A stretch of 64,000 nt of DNA from Streptomyces sp. MMG1533 (GTDB taxonomy: Bacteria > Actinomycetota > Actinomycetes > Streptomycetales > Streptomycetaceae). The position numbers were made by a program, and so were the translations under genes. This document shows positions 15,984 through 24,564 of the stretch, piece by piece; the stretch's first letter is position 1, and each line of letters opens with the position of its first letter. Location of the stretch: the NCBI RefSeq assembly GCF_001279775.1, contig NZ_LGDG01000230.1, positions 1 through 64,000 of the forward strand. The letters run 5' to 3'. Under the pieces are notes generated by a model. That model did not search any database and was not told the origin of the DNA. It saw nothing but the letters and a program-made list of their open reading frames with translations.

Positions 15984-18944
15984 GTGTCCACGAACGAGCC
16001 CCGGGGTGGCGTTCGGGGATTCGCCGACCGCTGGCCGTTCCGCCGCAAACTCAACGTCCTTGTCGGCGTGCCGCTGGCCGTACTCGCCACGCTGCTCGCC
16101 TACCTCATCGCCGACCAGGTGTCCCAGGCACAAAACGCGAACTCCGCGGCCGAGCTGGTCCGGGACAGCACGCAGGTCGCCGAGCTGGTGGACCGGGTGG
16201 AGACCGAGCACCAGCAGGCCATCCTGCTGTCCGTGCGCTACGAGTCCTCCGACAGCGGTGCCATGCCCGTCCCCTCCGCCTATCGCAAGGCGCAGGCCGA
16301 GGTGGACACGCAGGTCGAGAAGGTGCGCGAGACCTTCGGGGACCGGCTGCCGGACACCGAGGCGCAGGCCCTGAAGGAGATCAACGGTCTCGGCAGCCTG
16401 CGCGACACCGTCGAGCAGGGCTATCTGCCCGCCGACAACATCGACCCCGCCTACACCAACGCCACCAAAGGACTGATCGACGGCCTCGGCCTCGACCGCA
16501 ACGCGGCCCTCGCGGCGACCTTCACCGGCAACCTGCTGGACTCCCTGCTGCGCGCCGACGCCGCGCACAGCTCCTTCGAGACGGCCGTGTTCTCCGCGCG
16601 CACCGGGGACAGCAACGCCCTCATCGAGTTCATCGGCGCGGTCGGCGCCTACGAGCTGTACACCCACCAGGCCGAGCGCTTCGCCCGGTTCGCCACCGAG
16701 GCGCAGGCGGACGAGCTGGGCGGCATCGAGCACAACAGCTCCCAGGCGGCCATCGGCCAGCACTACGCCGAGCTCCAGATCGACCCCAGCAACCTCCAGG
16801 CCGACACGCCCCGGAAGATCCGCCGGGCGTTCGCCGAGGCCCTCGACTCCTATCCCGACTACCGGGCGCAGGCCGAGACCCGGCTGAAGATCACCACGTC
16901 CCTCATCGACCAGATCGCCGACCGCGCCGACGCCGCCTCCAGCGAGGCCGCCTGGCGCGCGGTCCTGCTGCTGGGCCTCGCGCTGTTCCTCTTCGCCGTG
17001 TGGATCGCCTTCGCGGTGCTGGTGCGCCGCTCGGTCGTACGTCCCGTGCAGGCACTCACCGGTGCCGCCCGCGAGGTCGCCGACGTCGCCGGCCGGGAAC
17101 TCGCCCGCGTCGCCGACGAGGACACCGAGGACGACGGGCCGATCCGGCTGCGCGAGATCCCGGTCACGGCGAAGGACGAGATCGGCGACCTCGCCGACGC
17201 CTTCAACCACGTACAGACCACCGCGTCCGCGCTGCTGGAACGCCAGGTGCTCAGTCGCCGCAACGTCGCCGAGATGTTCGGCAACGTCGGTCGCCGCGTC
17301 AGCAACCTGACCACCCGGCAGCTGGCGCTGATCGACGCGGTCGAGCGGGGCGAGACCGACCCCGCACTCCTGGAGCGGCTGTACTCCATCGACCACATCG
17401 CGGTCCGTCTGCGCCGCAACGCCGACAGCCTGATGCTGCTGGCCGGCATCCGGGAGACCGTCCTCGACTCCGGGCCGCTCGCGCTGACCAATGTCGTACG
17501 GGCCGCGCTCGGCCAGATCGAGGGCTTCCAGCGGGTGCAGCTCCACGCCGGGACCGAGGTGATGGTCGAGCCCGACATCATCGGCGACCTCACGCTGATG
17601 GTGGCCGAACTCGTGGAGAACGCCGTGTCGTTCTCACCGACCGGCAGTCCCGTCGAGGTGACCGTCCGCAAGGGCGCCGAGGGCGCGCTGGTCGTCGTCG
17701 CCGACCACGGCCTCGGCATGAGCGCCGAGCGGCTCGCCGAGGAGAACGCCCGCCTGATCCGCCGCGAACGCCTCGACCTCGTCCCCACGAAGGTGCTCGG
17801 CCTGTTCGTGGTGGGCACGCTGGCGCGCCGCTGGGAGGTGAGCGTGACCCTGTCCCGTACGCCCGGCGGCGGCGTGACCGCCGAGGTGACCATTCCGTCG
17901 TCCCTGCTGCTGACGATGAGCCCGGTGGCGGTCGCCGCGGGCGCCTCCGGCGGTTCGGCGGCGAACTCCCGGCCGACGCCGGCCGCGGGATCCGCTTCGG
18001 GGTTGGAGGCGGCGGCTGGTTCGGGTGCGGGTTCGGGGTCGGGGTCGGGGTCGGGCTCGGCCTCAGCTTCGGGTTCGGGCTCGGCTTCTGGCTCGGCCTC
18101 TGGTTCGGGTTTGGGTCCGGGGCGGGAGGCGGAGTCGGGTTCGGAGTCGGCCTCGGGTCCCGGTCAGAGTTCGGCTGCGGGGTCGGGGCGGGCCGCCGAG
18201 GCCGGTCGCGCGGGTTCCGTCGACACGGGGGCGGGCGCCGAGTCCACGGCGGACGAGCCCGTACGCGCCACCCGCGCCGCCTCCCCGCACAGCACCGCCC
18301 GGGCCGACGACGAGCCCGCCCCGCTCCCCCGCAGGGTGCCCCGGCGCGACACCGCCCCGACGGACACCTCGGCGATCTCCGGCACGAACGGCAAGACGGC
18401 CGCCACCGGCCCGAATGACGCTCCGGCCACCACCGGCGCCAACGGCGAGTCAGCCACCTCCGGACCGGACAACACGCCAACCGCCACCGGCCCGAACGAC
18501 CTGCCGGCCACCAGCGATTCAGCCGCCCCCGGCGGCGAGTCGGCCGACGGCTTCCAGTCCGCCGACGTCCCCTTCATCCCCAGGGCCCGCACCGGCGAGC
18601 CCGCACCGTCCGCTCAGGGCCGCGCCGACGGGGCGTCCCCGGCCGCCTCTGCCTCCGGTGGGGCGCCCGGCGACGGCCCCGGCGCCCGCCCCCTGCGCCG
18701 TCGCGTCCGTGGTGCGACCCTCCGTACGACCTTCGGAACCGACCCCGACCAGCAGGCCGCCCGCCGGGCCGCGCCGTGCGCCGCCGACGCGGACGCGGTC
18801 CGTGCCGCGCTCGACGAGTTCGAGGCGGCCGTGGAGCGCGCCCACCGCGACAGCGGAAACGACACCGCCACCACCCCCGATCCCGTGACCGCACCCAACC
18901 CCCCGCAACGCCAGAACCACTCCCCGGAAGGAGCGGAGCAGTGA
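15984..18944 (+). CDS. cvnA: Conservon sensor kinase-like protein CvnA (second copy)
   Basis: 986-aa membrane sensor, first subunit of a second conservon. Membrane segments are at about 24-41 and 325-347, enclosing a NIT-like sensory region. A HAMP-like linker, the motif IDHIAVRLRR with the expected His (about 470), and a HATPase domain (N-box ELVENAVSFSPTG about 541, G-box DHGLGMS about 573) follow. Residues from about 665 to 735 are Gly/Ser/Ala low-complexity encoded by degenerate hexamer repeats; the remaining tail to 986 is Pro/Ala/Thr-rich. GTG 15984 is preceded by GAAGGAGG. The earlier in-frame ATG 15807 would put about 60 unrelated residues in front of the membrane anchor. The stop overlaps the GTG of the next gene. 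Confidence 0.92.
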   Translation: MSTNEPRGGVRGFADRWPFRRKLNVLVGVPLAVLATLLAYLIADQVSQAQNANSAAELVRDSTQVAELVDRVETEHQQAILLSVRYESSDSGAMPVPSAYRKAQAEVDTQVEKVRETFGDRLPDTEAQALKEINGLGSLRDTVEQGYLPADNIDPAYTNATKGLIDGLGLDRNAALAATFTGNLLDSLLRADAAHSSFETAVFSARTGDSNALIEFIGAVGAYELYTHQAERFARFATEAQADELGGIEHNSSQAAIGQHYAELQIDPSNLQADTPRKIRRAFAEALDSYPDYRAQAETRLKITTSLIDQIADRADAASSEAAWRAVLLLGLALFLFAVWIAFAVLVRRSVVRPVQALTGAAREVADVAGRELARVADEDTEDDGPIRLREIPVTAKDEIGDLADAFNHVQTTASALLERQVLSRRNVAEMFGNVGRRVSNLTTRQLALIDAVERGETDPALLERLYSIDHIAVRLRRNADSLMLLAGIRETVLDSGPLALTNVVRAALGQIEGFQRVQLHAGTEVMVEPDIIGDLTLMVAELVENAVSFSPTGSPVEVTVRKGAEGALVVVADHGLGMSAERLAEENARLIRRERLDLVPTKVLGLFVVGTLARRWEVSVTLSRTPGGGVTAEVTIPSSLLLTMSPVAVAAGASGGSAANSRPTPAAGSASGLEAAAGSGAGSGSGSGSGSASASGSGSASGSASGSGLGPGREAESGSESASGPGQSSAAGSGRAAEAGRAGSVDTGAGAESTADEPVRATRAASPHSTARADDEPAPLPRRVPRRDTAPTDTSAISGTNGKTAATGPNDAPATTGANGESATSGPDNTPTATGPNDLPATSDSAAPGGESADGFQSADVPFIPRARTGEPAPSAQGRADGASPAASASGGAPGDGPGARPLRRRVRGATLRTTFGTDPDQQAARRAAPCAADADAVRAALDEFEAAVERAHRDSGNDTATTPDPVTAPNPPQRQNHSPEGAEQ
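18010..18195 (+). repeat. Degenerate hexamer repeat inside cvnA
   Basis: Roughly 30 tandem, imperfect copies of GGNTCG-type hexamers (GGGTCG, GGCTCG, GGTTCG). In the coding frame they give alternating Gly/Ser and Ala/Ser; the other frames are also low-complexity. Such repeats are prone to slippage in whole-hexamer steps, which would change linker length without breaking the frame. Confidence 0.75.
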
Positions 18945-19417
18945 GCACGTCGACAGGCGACACTCCCACGGGAGGCACCACGCCGGCCGAACTGCAGGCC
19001 GCCGCAGCCGACTTCACGTGGCTGTTGAATCGTTTCGCGACCGAGACGGCGGGCGTCGTGGACGCCATCGCCGTCTCCTCCGACGGCCTGCTCATCGCCG
19101 TGTCCGAGCTGCGCGAGCACGCCGACTCCGAGCGCCTCGCGGCGATCGTCTCCGGCATCACCAGCCTGGCCGCCGGTGCCTCCGGCAACTACGGCCTGGG
19201 CGGCCTCAACAAGGTCATCATCGACCTGGAGGGCGGCCACGTGCTGGTCTCCGCGGTCGGCAGCGGCGCCGTCCTCGGCGTCGTCACCGACAAGGAGGCC
19301 AAGCTAGGCAACATCGCCTACGAGATGACACTGTTCGCCAACCGTGCGGGCAGCGCACTCAGTCCCCAGCTGGTGCTCGAACTGAAGAACAGCGTCGGCG
19401 CCGCGTCGAAGCGCTGA
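18941..19417 (+). CDS. cvnB: Roadblock/LC7 domain protein CvnB (second copy)
   Basis: 158-aa roadblock/LC7 protein. The core begins DFTWLLNRFATETAGVVDAI and includes VSSDGLLIAVSE and GLGGLNKVIIDLEGGHVLVS. GTG 18941 overlaps the cvnA stop (GTGA) and has GGAAGGAG upstream. The longer frame from 18776 reads antisense-like residues through the cvnA tail and is rejected. Presumed adaptor between the CvnA sensor and the CvnD GTPase. Confidence 0.9.
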   Translation: MSTSTGDTPTGGTTPAELQAAAADFTWLLNRFATETAGVVDAIAVSSDGLLIAVSELREHADSERLAAIVSGITSLAAGASGNYGLGGLNKVIIDLEGGHVLVSAVGSGAVLGVVTDKEAKLGNIAYEMTLFANRAGSALSPQLVLELKNSVGAASKR

Positions 19418-19453
19418 CCGGGCGCCCGCCCGGCCGAGGAGGAAGAACGACCC

Positions 19454-19900
19454 ATGGCGGACGGCCGCACTCCCAGCAGTGCCGGCGAGGACGGCAGTAC
19501 GCCCCCGGGCCCCGACCCGGTCGGCCCCGTCCCCGCCGTACGGCCGTTCCTGGTCACCGCCGGCCGGGTGGCACCCAGCGCCAACGGCCGGACGATGCCC
19601 GTCGAGACCCAGGTGGTGGCCACCGCCGAGGGGATCGCCGGGCTCGACCGGCTCTCCTTCGAACAGCACGACATCGTCGCCGCCTGCCGCCGGCCGCAGT
19701 CCATCGCGGAGATCGCGGCCCGGCTGCGGCTGCACCTGAACGTGGTCCGGATCCTCTCCGAGGACCTGCGTGCGGCGGGGCAGTTGACGGTACACGTGCC
19801 CGACTCCGGCGTCACCCACGACGCATCAGTCCTGCGAAGGGTTATCGATGGCCTCAGGGCCATCCCCGACTCCCGAGGGGTTCTCCGTGACACCGACTGA
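19454..19900 (+). CDS. cvnC: DUF742 protein CvnC (second copy)
   Basis: 148-aa DUF742 protein. An N-terminal Pro/Gly-rich stretch is followed by VRPFLVTAGRVAPS and a winged-helix-like C-terminal half (FEQHDIVAACRRPQSIAEIA, then RLRLHLNVVRILSEDLRAAG). A GAGGAGGAAG ribosome site precedes ATG 19454, 36 bases after cvnB. The 3' end overlaps the next gene. Confidence 0.88.
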   Translation: MADGRTPSSAGEDGSTPPGPDPVGPVPAVRPFLVTAGRVAPSANGRTMPVETQVVATAEGIAGLDRLSFEQHDIVAACRRPQSIAEIAARLRLHLNVVRILSEDLRAAGQLTVHVPDSGVTHDASVLRRVIDGLRAIPDSRGVLRDTD

Positions 19901-20489
19901 ACCGGCCACCCGCCCCGGGGCCGCGCAGGCCCCGGCCGTACGACCACCGCTGCCGGTCAAAATGGTGATCGCGGGCGGATTCGGGGTGGGCAAGACCACC
20001 GCCGTCGGGTCGATCTCCGAGATCGAGCCGCTGACCACCGAGGCCGCGATCACCGAGGTGGCGGCGGGCGTGGACGACCTCAGCCACACCCCGCGCAAGA
20101 CCACCACCACGGTCGCGATGGACTTCGGCTGCATCACCATCGACCCGACCCTGAAGCTGTACCTGTTCGGCACGCCCGGCCAGGAGCGGTTCGGGTTCAT
20201 GTGGGACGACCTCGTCGAGGGCGCGGTCGGCGGGCTCGTCATCGTGGACACCCGGCGCCTCGACGACTGCTACGCGGCCGTCGACTACTTCGAGCACAAG
20301 CAGATCCCGTTCGCGGTGGCCGTCAACGCCTTCGACGGGCACGTCGAGCACACGATGGATGAGGTCCGCTGGGCGCTCGACGTCAACGACCGGGTCCCGG
20401 TCGTGGTGTTCGACGCCCGCGAGCGCGGCTCGGTGCGCGACGCCCTGCTCGTCGTACTGGAGCAGGCGCTGGCGCGCAGCGAGGGCTGA
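19848..20489 (+). CDS. cvnD: Conservon GTP-binding protein CvnD (second copy)
   Basis: 213-aa small GTPase: P-loop GGFGVGKTTAV (about 43-53), G3 motif GTPGQERFGFMW, and VNAF in place of NKxD. Two starts are plausible: ATG 19848 with GAAGGG seven bases upstream, overlapping cvnC by 53 bases, or GTG 19887 with GAGGGG six bases upstream, overlapping by 14. Both have good ribosome sites; I list the longer. No P450 gene follows: a terminator and the convergent transporter operon come next. Confidence 0.9.
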   Translation: MASGPSPTPEGFSVTPTEPATRPGAAQAPAVRPPLPVKMVIAGGFGVGKTTAVGSISEIEPLTTEAAITEVAAGVDDLSHTPRKTTTTVAMDFGCITIDPTLKLYLFGTPGQERFGFMWDDLVEGAVGGLVIVDTRRLDDCYAAVDYFEHKQIPFAVAVNAFDGHVEHTMDEVRWALDVNDRVPVVVFDARERGSVRDALLVVLEQALARSEG

Positions 20490-20498
20490 GCTGCGAGA

Positions 20499-20534
20499 GG
20501 GCCCGGGGAGACGGCACATCTCCCCGGGCCCTTT
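20499..20534. terminator. Strong bidirectional terminator
   Basis: GGGCCCGGGGAGA (20499-20511), 7-base loop, TCTCCCCGGGCCC (20519-20531), then TTT. The 13-bp stem is perfect. It separates the second conservon from the convergent OpuC-like operon. Confidence 0.85.
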
Positions 20535-20540
20535 CGTGTG

Positions 20541-21209
20541 TCAGCCGCTCCGGCGCACCCCCGCGGACACCGCGAACCGCGTGACCGCCCAGAACAACGC
20601 GAGCGTCACCAGCGCCAGCCCGGCGACCAGCGTGGCGCCGCCCACGACCTTCTCGTAGTTGCGCTGGTAGAGGCCGTCGACGATGTACCGGCCGAGGCCG
20701 CCGAGCGAGACGTACGCGGCGATGGTGGCCGTGGAGACGATCTGGATGGCCGCGGAGCGCAGGCCGCTGAGGATCAGCGGGAGCGCCGCCGGCAGTTCGA
20801 CCTGGAACAGCACCTGGGCCTCGCTCATGCCCATGCCCCGCGCGGCGTCCACCGGCGACGGGTCGACGGAGCGCATCGCCTCGTAGGTGGTGACCAGGAT
20901 CGGCGGGACGGCGAGGACGACCAGCGGGATCATCACGTTCACCAGGCCGAACCCGAGCATCAGGGTCATCAGCACCAGCAGGCCGAAGGTGGGCAGGGCC
21001 CGCCCGGCGGTGGCGATCAGGGAGAGGGCGTTCCCGCCGCGCCCGAAGTGACCGGTGACCAGGCCGACCGGCAGCCCGATCGCGGCGGCGAGGGCGAGCG
21101 CCTCCAAGGTGTACTGGATGTGTTCGCCCACCCGCGTGGGGATGCCGTCGTAGCCGGTCCAGTGGGCGCCGTCGCTGAAGAAGGCGTTGATGAAGTTGAG
21201 CAGGTTCAC
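20541..21209 (-). CDS. Osmoprotectant ABC transporter permease (OpuCD-like)
   Basis: 222-aa membrane permease with the EAA loop DAARGMGMSEAQVLFQVELP and five or six hydrophobic segments, typical of OpuCB/OpuCD and ProW proteins. The GTG start (NLLNFINAFF follows) overlaps the stop of the preceding permease gene (GTGA at 21206-21209). The longer open frame to 21785 is a shadow of that gene. It forms a heterodimeric channel with the next product. Confidence 0.9.
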   Translation of the reverse strand: MNLLNFINAFFSDGAHWTGYDGIPTRVGEHIQYTLEALALAAAIGLPVGLVTGHFGRGGNALSLIATAGRALPTFGLLVLMTLMLGFGLVNVMIPLVVLAVPPILVTTYEAMRSVDPSPVDAARGMGMSEAQVLFQVELPAALPLILSGLRSAAIQIVSTATIAAYVSLGGLGRYIVDGLYQRNYEKVVGGATLVAGLALVTLALFWAVTRFAVSAGVRRSG

Positions 21210-21913
21210 CGGGCTGCGTCCTCCAGGGCGAGGGCGGCCGGGTCGGGCCGGTCGGCCTTCGGTTTCGTGTGCGCCCGGCGCGGCATCCACGGCGTCAGCA
21301 GGAGGCGCAGGACCACCAGCAGGCCGTCGGCGAGGATCGCCAGGGCGGCCATGGTGAGCACGGCGTTCACGGCGAGTTCGGGCCGGTTGTAGATGTTGGC
21401 GTCGTTGAGCAGGTTGCCGAGGGCGCCCTGGTTGCCGATGAGGGTGCCGACGCTGACGAGGCTGATGCTCGACACGGTCGCTACCCGCAGCCCCGCGATG
21501 ATGGCGGGCACCGCGATCGGCAACTGGACCTGGACGTAACGGCGTACGGGCCCGAAGCCCATGGCGGTCGCGGCGGCGAGGGTCTCCTGCGGGACCGAGC
21601 GGACGCCGTCGACGATCGACGGGACCAGGACGACGAGGCTGTAGACGGTGAGCGGGATCATCACCGTGAGCTCGGTCTGGCCGGTGTAGTCGATGAGGAG
21701 CACGAAGAAGGCCAGCGACGGGATGGCGTACAGCACGGTCGTGATCCACAGCACCGGTGGGTACAGCCAGCGGAAACGCACGCACAGCTGGGCGAGCGGC
21801 AGGGAGATCACCAGCCCGGCCAGCACCGGCAGCAGGGCCTCGCGCAGGTGCAGGCCGACGAGGCCGAGCCAGCTGTGCTGGAGGTCGCTGGGGATGTCGA
21901 AGAAGCCGCTCAT
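21206..21913 (-). CDS. Osmoprotectant ABC transporter permease (OpuCB-like)
   Basis: 235-aa permease starting MSGFFDIPSDLQHSWLGLVG, with about six membrane segments and the EAA loop LAAATAMGFGPVRRYVQVQ. The start overlaps the ATPase stop by four bases, and the stop overlaps the next start, so the three genes are translationally coupled. Expected partner of the binding protein at 14646-15602. Confidence 0.9.
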   Translation of the reverse strand: MSGFFDIPSDLQHSWLGLVGLHLREALLPVLAGLVISLPLAQLCVRFRWLYPPVLWITTVLYAIPSLAFFVLLIDYTGQTELTVMIPLTVYSLVVLVPSIVDGVRSVPQETLAAATAMGFGPVRRYVQVQLPIAVPAIIAGLRVATVSSISLVSVGTLIGNQGALGNLLNDANIYNRPELAVNAVLTMAALAILADGLLVVLRLLLTPWMPRRAHTKPKADRPDPAALALEDAAR

Positions 21914-23067
21914 TCGGCGACCCGGGCGACCTGTGCGGCCTTCGCGGCCTTGCCGTCCGTGCGGCCTTCCGCGTGGGCGCCGCGGATCGCCTCGCCGATG
22001 GTCTGCTGGGAGACCACCCCGGCCGCGCGGCCCTCGCCGTCCACGGCGACCGCCCAGCCGGTGGGTGAGAGCACCGCGCAGTCGAGCGCGGCCCGCAGCG
22101 AGTCCGTTCCGGCGACGAACGGCCGCCCGTACGGCAGGAGTTCGTCCGCCTTGATGTCCCCGGCGGTCAGGCCCCGTGGCTCGCTCCAGCCGAGGGGCCT
22201 GCCGTCCAGGTCGGTGACGAGGAGGTAGGGGGCGTCGGCCGCGCGGCGGGCGGCGATCTGCTCGGCGGTGGAGTCGATCGCGACGATCGGCGTGGTCAGC
22301 AGGGCGAGTTCCGTGGAGGAGAAGAAGGACAGCCTGCGGATGCCGCGGTCCGCGCCGAGGAAGTCCTCGACGAAGGCGTCGGCGGGGCTGGACAGCAGCT
22401 CGGCGGGCGGCGCGAACTGGGCGAGTTTGCCGCCGGTGCGCATCACGGCGACCATCGTGCCGAGCTTGACCGCCTCGTCGATGTCGTGCGTGACGAAGAC
22501 GATGGTCTTGCCCAACTCCTCCTGGATGCGCAGGAGTTCGTCCTGCAGACCCTTGCGGACCACGGGGTCGACGGCGGAGAACGGCTCGTCCATGAGCAGC
22601 ACCGGCGGGTCCGCGGCGAGCGCCCGGGCCACGCCGACGCGCTGCTGCTGTCCGCCGGAGAGCTGGTAGGGGTACCGCTTGGCGAGCGCGCCGTCGAGGC
22701 CGACCCGTTCCATCAACTCACGTGCCCGCGCACGGGCCTTGTCCTTGCCCCAGCCGAGCATGCGGGGCACGGTGGCGATGTTGTCGATGATCGTGCGGTG
22801 CTGGAAGAGCCCGGCGTTCTGGATGACGTATCCCATGGACCGGCGCAGCGTGTTGACGGGTTGCTGCCGGATGTCCTTGCCGTCGAGGAGGATGGTGCCC
22901 TCGCTGAGCTCGACCATCCGGTTGATCATGCGCAGGGTCGTCGTCTTCCCACAGCCCGAGGGTCCGACGAGGACGGTGATCGAGCGGTCGGGTATCTCCA
23001 ACGAGAGCCGGTCGACCGCCACCGTGCCGTCCGGGTACCGCTTGGTGACTGAATCTATCCGTATCAA
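21910..23067 (-). CDS. Osmoprotectant ABC transporter ATPase with CBS domains (OpuCA/ProV-like)
   Basis: 385-aa ATPase: Walker A GPSGCGKTTT (about 34-43), Q-loop VIQNAGLFQHRT, signature LSGGQQQRVGVARALA, Walker B VLLMDEPFSAVD. A C-terminal extension from about 245 contains paired CBS-like segments (AIDSTAEQIAARRAADAPYL, then LRAALDCAVLSPTGWAVAVD); in OpuA-type transporters these sense ionic strength. The start is TTG 23067 with GAGGGG about 11 bases upstream. The CBS domains support an osmoregulated betaine/choline importer over a general amino-acid importer. Confidence 0.9.
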   Translation of the reverse strand: MIRIDSVTKRYPDGTVAVDRLSLEIPDRSITVLVGPSGCGKTTTLRMINRMVELSEGTILLDGKDIRQQPVNTLRRSMGYVIQNAGLFQHRTIIDNIATVPRMLGWGKDKARARARELMERVGLDGALAKRYPYQLSGGQQQRVGVARALAADPPVLLMDEPFSAVDPVVRKGLQDELLRIQEELGKTIVFVTHDIDEAVKLGTMVAVMRTGGKLAQFAPPAELLSSPADAFVEDFLGADRGIRRLSFFSSTELALLTTPIVAIDSTAEQIAARRAADAPYLLVTDLDGRPLGWSEPRGLTAGDIKADELLPYGRPFVAGTDSLRAALDCAVLSPTGWAVAVDGEGRAAGVVSQQTIGEAIRGAHAEGRTDGKAAKAAQVARVAE

Positions 23068-23090
23068 AACGCCGAATGCCCCTCGGGTTT

Positions 23091-23103
23091 GGCAGAATCT
23101 GCC
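23091..23103. promoter_or_regulatory. Palindrome upstream of the OpuC-like operon
   Basis: GGCAGA-A-TCTGCC, a perfect 13-base palindrome, lies 24 bases upstream of the TTG start of the ATPase gene in the 124-bp gap before the DUF1266 gene. It could be an operator; no promoter boxes are clear around it. Confidence 0.35.
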
Positions 23104-23191
23104 CGTTTTCGGTCACGGTTGTGCAGGCCGTTGCGGGGAGAGTCTAGACCTCGTGTGTTGCGTGTCCTTGTCGGGCGAGCGGCCGGTTCTG

Positions 23192-24391
23192 TCAGGTCGT
23201 CGTGGAGCGGAAGGGGATGTGGCGCCAGGGGCTGGCCGGGTCGGTGGTGAGGATGCGGTGCGGGGTCAGGGCCGAGGAGTACATGTGGCCGAAGGACTCC
23301 TCGTCGAAGCGCAGGGCCCGGCCGAGGACGTAACCCGCCGAGAACGCCTCCCAGGAGGTGTAGGTCTCGCGGCACAGTTCACCGGCCGCCAGCACCGCCT
23401 GTTCGGCCTCGGCGGGTTCGGCGAAGCGGGCGCCGACGCCCCAGCGGGCGTAGTTGACCGCGCGGCCGTAGTCGTAGCCGAGGGCGGAGGTGACCCAGCC
23501 GTCCGGTGGCAGGATGCCGTCGGCGCGGAAGCGTGCCTCGTAGCGGACGATCTGCCCGATCGCCTCCAGCACTTCGGCGATGTCCGCCTGGCCCGCCCCG
23601 CGATCCCGCAGTAACTCGACGGACACCGCCCGCCACACCTCCGGGTCGGCATGCGCTCCGGGATGGTGGACGGCCAGCTCGCGGCGCACGTTCAGCGCGA
23701 ACTCCGGGTGCGGTGGGCTGTTGCGGCCCTCGAGGAGATACGTCAACTGCTGCTGCCAACGGCCGCGGTCCGTCGTACCCCACGACTCGCGCAGGCCCTC
23801 CACGTCGGCCTGGTAGTCGGCGTACACGTCGCCGACGTCGTTCCACAACACCTGGCAGTGCACGGCCAGATGGGTTCCGCAGGCCAGGCCGTGGGCGAGC
23901 GGGCCGTGCAGGGGGCCGTCGTACTTGGTGATCAGCTCGTCGTCGTCATGGCCTCGCGACGGCGCGTCCTTCTTCAGGGCCTTCCAGTGGCGGCGCCGGT
24001 TGCGGGCGTCGGGGAACCACGCCTCGACCGGCGTACCGGGGTTGACCACCAGCCCGCGCCAGCCCTCGCCCCACCACTCCTCGGGCGCCAGCGGCAGCTT
24101 CAGCTCGCAGGCCACCACGTCGGGGCGGCGCGGCAGCAGCACGCCCCGGGTGTGGACGGCTACGTAGTCGCCGCCGTCCGCCGCGCGGTACGGCAGCCAG
24201 TTGACGGCCTTCTTGCCGCGGTCGATCTGCTCCTTCGGCGCATAGGCGAAGGTGTCCGCACCCAGCAGCACCCGCAGGTAACCGTCCCAGTCCGCACGGG
24301 ACTTGGCCTCCAGCAGCCGCCGTTCGACGTCGGTCGGCGGTGTCCACACGGCGGGCGGCGGGCCGAACTGCCCGGATGTCGGTGTCCCCAT
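23192..24391 (-). CDS. DUF1266 domain protein
   Basis: 399-aa soluble protein without signal or membrane segments. The C-terminal 200 residues (YARWGVGARFAEPAEAEQAV, then TSWEAFSAGYVLGRALRFDE) match the DUF1266 pattern common in Streptomyces. The N-terminal part (WTPPTDVERRLLEAKSRADW, then WLPYRAADGGDYVAVHTRGV) resembles SseB-like domains. The biochemical function is not known. It is transcribed alone, divergent from the GT2 gene at 24565. Confidence 0.75.
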   Translation of the reverse strand: MGTPTSGQFGPPPAVWTPPTDVERRLLEAKSRADWDGYLRVLLGADTFAYAPKEQIDRGKKAVNWLPYRAADGGDYVAVHTRGVLLPRRPDVVACELKLPLAPEEWWGEGWRGLVVNPGTPVEAWFPDARNRRRHWKALKKDAPSRGHDDDELITKYDGPLHGPLAHGLACGTHLAVHCQVLWNDVGDVYADYQADVEGLRESWGTTDRGRWQQQLTYLLEGRNSPPHPEFALNVRRELAVHHPGAHADPEVWRAVSVELLRDRGAGQADIAEVLEAIGQIVRYEARFRADGILPPDGWVTSALGYDYGRAVNYARWGVGARFAEPAEAEQAVLAAGELCRETYTSWEAFSAGYVLGRALRFDEESFGHMYSSALTPHRILTTDPASPWRHIPFRSTTT

Positions 24392-24564
24392 GGGAGTCAG
24401 AGCCTAGCGATCACGTCCCCGGCGGCCCGTGCCGCCCCCGCTCGACCCACCTCCCGGGCCGCACCCTTGGCATCCGGCGTCACCGCGCTGTGCGCAAGCT
24501 GTGAGTCCGCTGATTCTCACCTTTCCCTCAGAGCGGCCTCAGGGATCCCCCAGAAGCGGCCCCG

